Source: Microbacteriaceae bacterium
Lineage (GTDB): Bacteria > Actinomycetota > Actinomycetes > Actinomycetales > Microbacteriaceae
Length of the DNA: 13,963 bases
Direction of reading: 5' to 3'
NCBI GenBank assembly: GCA_947452355.1
Contig: CANGCU010000018.1
Span: forward strand, 1-13,963
Shown: piece by piece, positions 1 through 5,408 of the stretch
How positions within the stretch are numbered: position 1 is the first letter of the stretch
How the letters are laid out: each line of letters begins with the position of its first letter
Translations under genes and position numbers: made by a program
The notes under the pieces: generated by a model
Told to the model about the DNA's origin: nothing
Databases searched by the model: none
The model's input: only the letters and a program-made list of their open reading frames with translations

Positions 1-467
1 CGGTCACCGAGGCGATCACGGGAATAGACCTCATTCGCGAACAACTGAGAATCGCCTCCGGGGAAAAACTTGGACTCACGCAAGCCGACATCGTCTTCAC
101 CGGAAGTGCGCTGGAGTTCCGAATCAACGCCGAGGATCCGGCCAACAAGTTCATGCCGAGCCCTGGAACCATTAGCGTCCTGACACTGCCCGGTGGAATT
201 GGCGTTCGGTCTGACTTCGGTTTTGCCGCGGGAAAGTCGGTCGCGCCCTACTACGACTCGCTATTAGGAAAAATCATTGTTTGGGCACCAAATCGAACGG
301 CAGCTATTCGCCGCGCAGAGCGAGCCCTGGGCGAAGTGGACATCCAAGGGATCAAAACGACGGCCGGATTATTGCGAATGCTCGTGTCACTTCCCGATTT
401 TGAACACGTGAAACACCACACCAAATACATCGAATCTGATGTCGATCTGACTGGAGGAGCGAAATGA
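1..467 (+). CDS. accC: Biotin carboxylase subunit (AccC-like), 3' end only
   Basis: This is the C-terminal 154 residues of an ATP-dependent biotin carboxylase, which carboxylates biotin on a carrier protein using bicarbonate. The reading frame is open from base 3 and the 5' part lies outside the window. The visible start (VTEAITGIDLIREQL) continues the family's QVEHPVTE motif. INAEDPANKFMPSPG and PPYYDS-like VAPYYDSLLGKI follow, typical of the last third of the ATP-grasp/biotin carboxylase C-terminal domain. The Arg of GGIGVR (bases 207-209) matches the conserved active-site Arg of E. coli AccC. The ATGA overlap with the next gene (464-467) implies translational coupling. Because its partners are KipI/KipA-type carboxyltransferases rather than AccA/AccD, it probably does not serve fatty acid synthesis. 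The symbol names the family, not a proven acetyl-CoA carboxylase role. Confidence 0.93.
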   Translation, partial: VTEAITGIDLIREQLRIASGEKLGLTQADIVFTGSALEFRINAEDPANKFMPSPGTISVLTLPGGIGVRSDFGFAAGKSVAPYYDSLLGKIIVWAPNRTAAIRRAERALGEVDIQGIKTTAGLLRMLVSLPDFEHVKHHTKYIESDVDLTGGAK

Positions 468-1357
468 CCAAAACTGCCGAAGCACGTTACACCTGGGGTG
501 GCGACGAATTTCTGTTCGTCGAAATCACCGAGGGAATGTCTCTGGAATCCAACTTCATATCGAACAGTATCGCCAACGCGCTTGAGGCAAAGAACCTCGG
601 AGGGCTTGTCGATATTTGCCCAGCTAACGCATCACTGTTGATTCGGTTCAACCCCGATGTCATGGATTACGAGGAATTGGAAAAAACAGTTCGTGCGCTG
701 GAGCACGACGTTCGCGCCTCGGCTCAACAGGTGTTGAACACTCGAATTATCGAAATCCCGGTTTGGTACAACGACCCTTACACGAATGAGACTGGATCCC
801 GCTTCAGGGAGGGTTATCACCAGCGACCGGACGGCAACGACTTGGATTACGCTGCGGAGGTTAACGGACTCGCCGATGCCGCCGAATTCATCAAGCGGCA
901 CCACGAATCGCCATGGCTCGTCTCTATGGTCGGGTTCGTCGCTGGGTTGCCGTTCCTTTATCAACTCGTAGATCAGCAACACCAACTTCAGGTTCCCAAA
1001 TACTTGAGCCCGCGCACCGATACGCCAGCCCTCACGATTGGACACGGAGGCTGTTTCAGCTGTATCTATTCGGTTCGCGGAGCGGGGGGATACCAGATGT
1101 TTGGAGTCGCCGCCGCCCCGATTTATGACCCGACTCAGAACCTTAAGGACTTCAAGGACTTCATGGTGTTCTTCAAGCCAGGCGACATTGTGAAATTCAC
1201 CCCGGTGGACGAAACGGAATATCGCCGTATCCAGAAAGAGGTTGACGCGGGGACTTTCGTCTACCGCCAGGCACCGATTCAGTTTGATGTGGGAGCGGCG
1301 CTCGCCGACCCTGAAGGTTACAACAAGACAATGATGGAGGCCCTCAATGGGATTTGA
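464..1357 (+). CDS. Carboxyltransferase subunit, KipI/PxpB family (urea-carboxylase-like)
   Basis: A 297-residue soluble protein of the CT_C_D (KipI, allophanate hydrolase subunit 1, 5-oxoprolinase subunit PxpB) family. Seen: IPVWYNDPY at 98-106, GFVAGLPFLYQL at 157-168, SPRTDTPALTIGHGG at 182-196 and GAGGYQMFG at 206-214, which follow the family order. It is about 60-80 residues longer than typical PxpB (about 220-240). The extra parts are an insert at about 107-130 and a tail after 250 (EYRRIQKEVDAGTFVYR). From memory of the family, both resemble the corresponding section of urea carboxylase more than E. coli PxpB. It probably forms the carboxyltransferase with the next gene and takes CO2 from biotin charged by the upstream biotin carboxylase. 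GGAGGAG (453-459) stands four bases before ATG, and the start overlaps the upstream stop. The substrate cannot be read from the sequence. Confidence 0.88.
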   Translation: MTKTAEARYTWGGDEFLFVEITEGMSLESNFISNSIANALEAKNLGGLVDICPANASLLIRFNPDVMDYEELEKTVRALEHDVRASAQQVLNTRIIEIPVWYNDPYTNETGSRFREGYHQRPDGNDLDYAAEVNGLADAAEFIKRHHESPWLVSMVGFVAGLPFLYQLVDQQHQLQVPKYLSPRTDTPALTIGHGGCFSCIYSVRGAGGYQMFGVAAAPIYDPTQNLKDFKDFMVFFKPGDIVKFTPVDETEYRRIQKEVDAGTFVYRQAPIQFDVGAALADPEGYNKTMMEALNGI

Positions 1358-2312
1358 CATTATCGAACCAGGACTTTCGACCACCGTTCAAGATCAAGGC
1401 CGAATTGGCTATTACCGCTACGGCATCCCCCAGGGCGGATCGATGGATCAGTATTCGGCGAGCCTCGGAAATCGCCTTGTGGGAAACACACACAAGGAAG
1501 CTGTTTTGGAATGCACCTACATCGGCCCGCGGATGACGATGTCGAGCGACGCCATAATCGCGGTGACCGGCGCGCCGGTGGACGTTTTTGTCAACGGCGA
1601 CTCTGTCCCACAATACGAGCGACTCAACCTAAACTCGGGTGACGAACTCAAGTTCGGCGTCATCAAAGGTGGAACTAAATATTTCATCGCCGTGCATGGC
1701 GGACTTGACGTTCCCGAAGTGTTGGGCTCGAGGTCGACCTACCCCATCGGTTCGATTGGCGGTGTCAACGGTCGTGCCGTTGCAGCGGGGGACTCGATCC
1801 CGTTCGGCGCAAAAATTGATAACGGACTCCCCGTCATTCAGAGCATTCCCGAGGCCGACCGACCCGTCTTCTCACCGAACGTTCGCGTTCGCGTGATGCT
1901 TGGGCTCTACAACCACAATTTGTCCGAGAAGGGGCTGAAGAACTTCCTCGACGAAGAATGGACGCTGACCCCCATCGCGGACCGAATGGGTCTTCGTTAT
2001 TCCGGACCGGGTGTTGAGTGGAAAAAGCGGGAACAGCCTTTTGGTGCGGGTCAGGATCCCTCCAACATCGTTGATGCGGGTTATGCCGTGGGTTCTATTC
2101 AAATCCCGGGCGGAACCCAGCCCATCATCCTGCACCGTGATGCGGTGTCCGGTGGAGGCTACGCCATGGTCGCGACCGTGATTTCGGCAGACATGGACGT
2201 CGTGGCGCGGTCAGCCCCCGGAACAAAAACCCGTTTCGTGGCCGTCTCGATGGACGAGGCGCTCGAAGCACGACGAGAAATGACTGCGAGGGATGCCCGC
2301 ATTTGGAGTTGA
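1347..2312 (+). CDS. Biotin-dependent carboxyltransferase, KipA/PxpC family
   Basis: A 321-residue protein of the CT_A_B (KipA, allophanate hydrolase subunit 2, PxpC) family, of normal length. Seen: GLSTTVQDQGRIGYYRYGIPQGGSMD near the N-terminus (given in part: TTVQDQGR at 12-19), AVHGGLDVPEVLGSRSTYP in the middle, and GSIQIPGGTQPIILHRDAVS followed by GGYAMVATVISAD near the end. It should pair with the KipI-type subunit encoded just upstream, with which it overlaps by 11 bases. GGAGG at 1336-1340 is six bases before ATG, inside the upstream gene, so the two are co-translated. PxpBC acts in ATP-dependent 5-oxoproline cleavage together with PxpA, whereas fused homologues form urea carboxylase. 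The linked biotin carboxylase favours a biotin-dependent carboxylation, but the substrate is unknown. Confidence 0.9.
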   Translation: MGFDIIEPGLSTTVQDQGRIGYYRYGIPQGGSMDQYSASLGNRLVGNTHKEAVLECTYIGPRMTMSSDAIIAVTGAPVDVFVNGDSVPQYERLNLNSGDELKFGVIKGGTKYFIAVHGGLDVPEVLGSRSTYPIGSIGGVNGRAVAAGDSIPFGAKIDNGLPVIQSIPEADRPVFSPNVRVRVMLGLYNHNLSEKGLKNFLDEEWTLTPIADRMGLRYSGPGVEWKKREQPFGAGQDPSNIVDAGYAVGSIQIPGGTQPIILHRDAVSGGGYAMVATVISADMDVVARSAPGTKTRFVAVSMDEALEARREMTARDARIWS

Positions 2313-2366
2313 CACCAATCAACTGCACAGCGAGCTTCGACGTCGCCCTGACAGGAAAGAGCCATC

Positions 2367-2582
2367 GTGCCACTAGTGATCGTTAAAGTTTTTGAAGATC
2401 GACTGGACGAGGAAACGTTCTCGGCCAAGCTGACGACAGCCTTGACTGAGGCAGTAGTCGCCGTTTGTGGTGAATCGTCCCGAGAGAACACGTGGGTCGT
2501 TATCGAAGGAGTTTCACGGAAACAGTGGTCCTTTGGTGGCCGATTCAAGCCATTACAAAAGCCCGACCACGGCGAGGCATAG
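2367..2582 (+). CDS. Tautomerase family protein (4-oxalocrotonate tautomerase-like)
   Basis: A 71-residue protein of the tautomerase superfamily, small enzymes that form homo-oligomers and use the N-terminal proline as catalytic base. The GTG start at 2367 is followed directly by a proline codon, so removal of Met exposes Pro1. Arg11 (EDRLDEE, numbered from Pro1) matches the substrate-binding Arg of 4-oxalocrotonate tautomerase, and an Arg at 38 lies close to its second Arg. The end, RKQWSFGG, resembles the NWGxGG segment of this family. AGGAAAGAG at 2353-2361 supports the start. It lies 54 bases after the carboxyltransferase gene and may belong to the same transcript, acting on a keto/enol or related substrate of that pathway. 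That link is inference. Confidence 0.85.
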   Translation: MPLVIVKVFEDRLDEETFSAKLTTALTEAVVAVCGESSRENTWVVIEGVSRKQWSFGGRFKPLQKPDHGEA

Positions 2583-2585
2583 AAT
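2580..2585 (+). promoter_or_regulatory. Probable -10 element (TAGAAT) of the tRNA-Ser gene
   Basis: TAGAAT matches the -10 consensus in five of six positions. It begins with the TAG stop codon of the tautomerase gene (2580-2582). Transcription would start near 2592, giving a leader of about 18 bases before the mature tRNA. No convincing -35 was found at 16-18 bases upstream. Confidence 0.5.
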
Positions 2586-2591
2586 AGGGAA

Positions 2592-2606
2592 GTTGCCTTT
2601 GGCAAC
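2592..2606 (+). other. Perfect 6-bp hairpin in the tRNA-Ser leader
   Basis: GTTGCC, loop TTT, GGCAAC: a perfect six-base-pair stem only three bases upstream of the mature tRNA 5' end (2610). It is not followed by a T-run, so it is unlikely to be an intrinsic terminator of the tautomerase gene. It may shape the pre-tRNA leader for RNase P or 5' processing (inference). Confidence 0.5.
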
Positions 2607-2609
2607 GCA

Positions 2610-2694
2610 GGAGAATTCGCCTAGTGGCCTATGGCGCCAGCTTGGAAAGTTGGTTGGGTGCAAGCCCTCGGGGGTTCGAATCCCCCATTCTCCG
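2610..2694 (+). tRNA. tRNA-Ser, anticodon GGA
   Basis: Full class II tRNA cloverleaf. The acceptor stem pairs GGAGAAT (2610-2616) with ATTCTCC (2687-2693), followed by discriminator G at 2694 as usual for serine tRNAs. The D stem is GCC/GGC with GG in the loop. The anticodon stem is CCAGC/GTTGG with loop TTGGAAA, putting anticodon GGA at 2644-2646 (reads UCC and UCU codons). A long variable arm has GGG/CCC pairing (2656-2667). The T arm is five G paired with five C around TTCGAAT. CCA is not encoded: the bases after the discriminator are CAG. Confidence 0.97.
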
Positions 2695-2699
2695 CAGTG

Positions 2700-2730
2700 A
2701 AAAAGCCCCAGATTGCGCTGGGGCTTTTTC
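2700..2730. terminator. Bidirectional intrinsic terminator between tRNA-Ser and the YdeI-family gene
   Basis: The inverted repeat AAAAAGCCCCA (2701-2711) / TGGGGCTTTTT (2720-2730) has an eight-base loop. It has a GC-rich core and a T-run on either strand. It begins five bases after the tRNA and lies 12 bases beyond the stop of the convergent YdeI-family gene, so it can end both transcripts. Confidence 0.93.
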
Positions 2731-2742
2731 ATGTTTGCGCAA

Positions 2743-3348
2743 CTAGGGCTCTAGTTTCTGTTTCTTGTCTCGCCACTGATTTGCACGAACGTTTTGTTGT
2801 GCCAACGTTGCAGTTTCAAGAATCCGTTTTTGACGGGTCGCCTCCGTCTTGGCATGTGCGATCCATTCCAGGATTTGTTTTCTGACGCCTTGCGGGAACG
2901 CTTCAAAGTTTTGAATACTACCTGGGAGATTGTCGAAGGCATCGGCTAGATCCTTTGGGATCTCCGTGTTTTGAGCCGAATCGATGAGAGACCACGCCCC
3001 GGAGGCCTTGGCAACGTCAACTGCCTTCAAACCTGCTGGCTGCATAAGCCCGTTCGCCATTAGATCGTCGATGCGCTGCTTGTTAGCCTGCGACCAAGCG
3101 CTCTTTGGTTTTCTAGGCGAAATATAAAGTTTTGAACGTGAATCGTCTACTTTGCCAGGGATGCTATCTATCCAACCAAAGCACAACGCAGCCCTAACGA
3201 TTTCTTCGTATGTGGGGGCTGGCTTGCCCGAGGCCTTTTTGTGAGTGACCACCCAGAGCCCCGATGATGAAGAGTGGTTTTTCTCCAACCACGCAAAGAG
3301 TTCGCTGGAAGTCGCAACTTCTAGGTGCTCGCGCTCTTGAATACTCAC
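2743..3348 (-). CDS. YdeI/OmpD-associated family protein
   Basis: A 201-residue soluble protein of the YdeI/OmpD-associated family (COG4430 type). The family is often annotated as bacteriocin-protection or stress-linked, but its biochemistry is unsettled. Seen: LWVVTHKKASGKPAPTYEE, then ALCFGWIDS, then SPRKPKSAWS, EAFPQGVRKQILEWI and NVRANQWR at the C-terminus, all family hallmarks in order. The frame stays open up to a GTG at 3480, but those 44 extra residues are basic, unlike the family, and have no ribosome site. The GTG at 3348 gives the family's usual length and has TATCCT exactly six bases before it, so I place a leaderless start there. GC is about 50 percent by my count, below its neighbours. 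It converges on tRNA-Ser across a shared terminator. Confidence 0.85.
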   Translation of the reverse strand: MSIQEREHLEVATSSELFAWLEKNHSSSSGLWVVTHKKASGKPAPTYEEIVRAALCFGWIDSIPGKVDDSRSKLYISPRKPKSAWSQANKQRIDDLMANGLMQPAGLKAVDVAKASGAWSLIDSAQNTEIPKDLADAFDNLPGSIQNFEAFPQGVRKQILEWIAHAKTEATRQKRILETATLAQQNVRANQWRDKKQKLEP

Positions 3349-3354
3349 CACCTC

Positions 3355-3360
3355 AGGATA
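3355..3360 (-). promoter_or_regulatory. Leaderless -10 element (TATCCT) for the YdeI-family gene
   Basis: On the minus strand TATCCT is followed by six bases (GAGGTG) and then GTG at 3348. This spacing puts the transcription start at or next to the start codon. No good -35 was found. The hexamer lies inside the longer open frame, which argues that the longer frame is not translated. The rest of 3349-3575 is a divergent promoter region in which I see nothing else. Confidence 0.5.
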
Positions 3361-3563
3361 ATTCCTCACCAAAACCTTGCCTAACGTCAAGGTTCCCCTG
3401 AACACAAACTTGGCGTAGAAAGATGGCATAGAAACGGATTTCGTAAATTTACGTCGAAGCCGATATTGAGAAGTAGGCACGCAGTGCGTTACACATTTTC
3501 TCCGCCAGTTGGTGTCCCGTTGTCACTGCTCGTCGCGCTCCTCACGAATGCCTCTGATTTTGC

Positions 3564-3569
3564 TAGCCT
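3564..3569 (+). promoter_or_regulatory. Leaderless -10 element (TAGCCT) for the DUF1801 gene
   Basis: TAGCCT is followed by six bases (TTGAGC) and then ATG at 3576. No Shine-Dalgarno sequence precedes this ATG, which fits a leaderless mRNA. No clear -35 was seen. Confidence 0.5.
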
Positions 3570-3575
3570 TTGAGC

Positions 3576-3923
3576 ATGTCCGAAATTGATGTGACCGCGT
3601 ACATCGAGGCTCAGCCGGAACCCAAGAAGTCAACTCTTGAGGCTGTTCGCGCGATGATTCTCGAGGTCGAGCCGGCCCTCGAACAGGTGATCGCCTGGAA
3701 TTCGCCTCTTTTCACGTTCAATGGAAAGTACGTGGCGGGTCTCTGTGCATTTAAGAACCACCTGACGTTCTCGCCGCAAAGTGCAGACGTGATGACGGCG
3801 CACGAAAAGGCGTTGGAAGGGTACGTGACGTCGAAAAGTTCGTTCCAGTTTGCCGTCGACACGCCACTTCCTCGGGCACTCGTGTCGTCATTGGTGACGT
3901 CTCGACTCAACGAGATTAATTAG
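3576..3923 (+). CDS. DUF1801 family protein (YdhG/iron-chaperone-like fold)
   Basis: A 115-residue protein of the DUF1801 family, small alpha/beta proteins sometimes named iron chaperone by likeness to YdhG or frataxin-like folds; the true role is unproven. Seen: the N-terminal VTAYIEAQPEPKK and LEAVRAMILEVEP helices, then VIAWNSPLFTFNGKYVAGLCAFKNH, where family members carry the W/Y-x-x-P-x-F strand. NHLTFSP is the next family motif. The ATG at 3576 is preferred to the TTG six bases upstream because of the -10 spacing. It heads a same-strand run with the VOC genes, 40 bases before the first one. Confidence 0.82.
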   Translation: MSEIDVTAYIEAQPEPKKSTLEAVRAMILEVEPALEQVIAWNSPLFTFNGKYVAGLCAFKNHLTFSPQSADVMTAHEKALEGYVTSKSSFQFAVDTPLPRALVSSLVTSRLNEIN

Positions 3924-3963
3924 TTTCATTGCCCCGAGGTCACTGAGTGAGAGGAACGTGTCG

Positions 3964-4329
3964 ATGAGAGTCGGATATGTCGTGTTGTATGTGAAGGATC
4001 CTGATGCGAGCCGGCGATTCTGGATTGACCAGGTCGGCATGGTCGAGAAGGATCGCAAAAACGTTGGGGAATTCGACATTGTCAAGGTTGGTTTCGCCGA
4101 CCAGTCATTCAACTTCGAACTGGTTCCCTTGGACCTGATGAAGGACAATCCGGATGGTCTCGACCTGGCAACCCCTTCGATAGCGTTCCACGTCGACGAT
4201 CTTGCAGTCACGCGCGAAGCGCTGGTTGCCGCCGGCGTGCAGGCGACCGAGCCGGGCAACCACTCCGGAGTTGAGGCGTTCGCCTTCTGCGACAACGAGG
4301 GTCGCTGGTTCGCGGTGACCCGCTCGTAG
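3964..4329 (+). CDS. VOC family protein, metal site incomplete
   Basis: A 121-residue single-module vicinal oxygen chelate protein (glyoxalase / bleomycin-resistance / dioxygenase fold). Two beta-alpha-beta-beta-beta units are visible: VGYVVLYVKDPDASRRFW at 3-20 and PSIAFHVDDLAVTREAL at 71-87. Glu52 and His76 sit at usual ligand positions. The first His (normally near residue 4-5) and the last Glu (FAVT in place of an IEL-type strand) are missing, so metal-dependent catalysis is doubtful and a binding role in the manner of bleomycin-resistance proteins is possible. GTG at 3958 is an alternative start, but GAGAGGAA (3949-3956) is better spaced for ATG at 3964. The substrate is unknown. Confidence 0.82.
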   Translation: MRVGYVVLYVKDPDASRRFWIDQVGMVEKDRKNVGEFDIVKVGFADQSFNFELVPLDLMKDNPDGLDLATPSIAFHVDDLAVTREALVAAGVQATEPGNHSGVEAFAFCDNEGRWFAVTRS

Positions 4330-4332
4330 ACT
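4327..4332 (+). promoter_or_regulatory. Leaderless -10 element (TAGACT) beginning with a stop codon
   Basis: TAGACT starts with the TAG stop of the preceding VOC gene and stands six bases (GACGCC) before ATG at 4339. The second VOC gene has no Shine-Dalgarno sequence, so it could be transcribed separately as a leaderless mRNA. Confidence 0.5.
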
Positions 4333-4338
4333 GACGCC

Positions 4339-4737
4339 ATGCTTACCTCGATCTTCGTCAACCTTCCCATCGAAAACCTGGATCGAGCTGTCGACTTCTT
4401 CAGCGGTCTCGGTTTTACTTTCAATGAGCAGTTCACCGATGAAGAGTCGACATGCATGATCGTCAACGATCGCGTGTACGTCATGCTTCTCGAGAAGCGA
4501 AAGTTCTCAAGTTTTACTACTAGGAAGATTGCAGAACGAGACACAACCGAAGTCACACTCTCGTTCGCCTGTGAATCAGCCGACGAGGTTCGATCACTCT
4601 CTGAACGTGCTTTTGAGCTCGGAGCTACGAAGGTGAACGATCTCGAAGACCACGGCTTTATGGTCAGCTGGGGCTTCGAAGACCTCGACGGCCACATGTG
4701 GGACCTGTTCTGGATGAACCCTGATCACGTTGTGTGA
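4339..4737 (+). CDS. VOC family protein, predicted lactoylglutathione-lyase-like (COG3607 type)
   Basis: A 132-residue VOC protein of the subgroup usually labelled predicted lactoylglutathione lyase or glyoxalase/bleomycin resistance (COG3607). Seen: SIFVNLPIENLDRAVDFFSGLGF at the N-terminus (key residues NLPI and FFSGLGF), MIVNDRVYVMLLE at 40-52, and the closing SWGFEDLDGHMWDLFWM, which is typical of the subgroup. The activity of this subgroup is largely unproven, and actinobacteria generally lack glutathione as main thiol, so a true glyoxalase I role is doubtful. It is nine bases downstream of the first VOC gene but shares little sequence with it, so this is not a recent duplication. Confidence 0.84.
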   Translation: MLTSIFVNLPIENLDRAVDFFSGLGFTFNEQFTDEESTCMIVNDRVYVMLLEKRKFSSFTTRKIAERDTTEVTLSFACESADEVRSLSERAFELGATKVNDLEDHGFMVSWGFEDLDGHMWDLFWMNPDHVV

Positions 4738-4754
4738 CGTTTTGATGGAAAGTG

Positions 4755-4783
4755 TTCACTTCGGGCGAACAAAGGTTTATTCT
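4755..4783 (+). promoter_or_regulatory. Candidate promoter for the third VOC gene
   Basis: TTCACT (4755-4760) and TATTCT (4778-4783) are 17 bases apart; each matches its consensus hexamer in four of six positions. A start near 4790 would leave a leader of about 50 bases carrying GAGGAG. This is the only candidate in the window with both hexamers at standard spacing. A short GTTC/GAAC repeat lies between the boxes, too small to call an operator. Confidence 0.45.
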
Positions 4784-4839
4784 TGACGAAACGGTCAGCG
4801 TTGACCCAATCGAAATAGACAGCGAGGAGCTTGCCCACC

Positions 4840-5367
4840 ATGTCACTCACACTTGATTCAGTGCACCACACCGCGATCATCGTCAAGAATCTTGACCGTT
4901 CGATTTACTTCTATCACGACCTGCTCGGCCTCGAATTTTCAAACGAGCCCAGCCCGTGGTTTGAAGGTCCCGAACTCGCGAAGGGCGTCAATGTCCCCAA
5001 CGCGAAACTGCGACAGGTTTCTCTGTGGGTCGGAAAAAACTCGACTCTCGAATTGATCGAATACGGCAACCGTCCGGCGGATAACGACACGCCAATCCAA
5101 CAGAACTATCTGGGTGCGATGCACATGGCCTTCCTAGTTCCCGACGTCGAAAAGGCGTGCGCGGAACTCACGGCGAAGGGAATCAAGTTCTATTCCACGC
5201 CGAACGTTGTCGACGAAGGAGTTCTCTCGGGCTGGCGCTGGGTGTATTTCGAAGACCCCGACGGCATCCCACTCGAACTCGTCGAGGTCGCGTATTACAA
5301 CGAGGAAGAGCGCAAGGCAGGAATCGCCGAGTACCTGGCGAACCGACCGAAGCTCGCCGACCTCTAG
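4840..5367 (+). CDS. VOC family protein with complete metal-ligand set
   Basis: A 175-residue VOC protein. The predicted divalent-metal ligands His10 (SVHHTAI), Glu71 (LELIEY), His95 (AMHMAF) and Glu146 (PLELVE) are all present in the order used by glyoxalase I, methylmalonyl-CoA epimerase and related lyases. It is thus the only one of the three adjacent VOC proteins that clearly keeps the full set. An acidic and basic C-terminal tail after 150 (NEEERKAGIAEYL) extends past the fold and may aid dimerisation. ATG at 4840 is chosen over TTG at 4831 because GAGGAG (4824-4829) is too close to the TTG. The substrate is unknown; an oxygen-rich small metabolite is the family norm. Confidence 0.86.
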   Translation: MSLTLDSVHHTAIIVKNLDRSIYFYHDLLGLEFSNEPSPWFEGPELAKGVNVPNAKLRQVSLWVGKNSTLELIEYGNRPADNDTPIQQNYLGAMHMAFLVPDVEKACAELTAKGIKFYSTPNVVDEGVLSGWRWVYFEDPDGIPLELVEVAYYNEEERKAGIAEYLANRPKLADL

Positions 5368-5391
5368 GGCCACCCAGCCAATCCGGCCATG

Positions 5392-5408
5392 CGGACAACT
5401 ATTGTCCG
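5392..5408. terminator. Perfect hairpin between convergent genes, stop codon in its loop
   Basis: CGGACAA / TTGTCCG form a perfect seven-base-pair stem with the three-base loop CTA (5399-5401), which read on the minus strand is the TAG stop of the DUF4188 gene. It lies 25 bases after the stop of the third VOC gene. There is no T-run on either side, so intrinsic termination is uncertain. It may protect 3' ends or assist factor-dependent termination. Confidence 0.4.

Noticed and set aside
632..1384. 250-codon open frame on the minus strand
   Set aside because: It lies antisense to the well-supported KipI/PxpB-type gene; no domain is recognisable in its product.
2467..2885. Two plus-strand frames running through tRNA-Ser and the terminator
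   Set aside because: They read across a tRNA and a strong terminator and encode nothing recognisable.
2697..3575. Integrated mobile element behind tRNA-Ser
   Set aside because: Only one ordinary gene follows, with no integrase, transposase or repeated tRNA 3' end; only its lower GC remains as a weak hint.
3888..4697. 269-codon open frame on the minus strand
   Set aside because: It is antisense to two clear VOC genes; the product is serine/arginine-rich low-complexity sequence typical of shadow frames.
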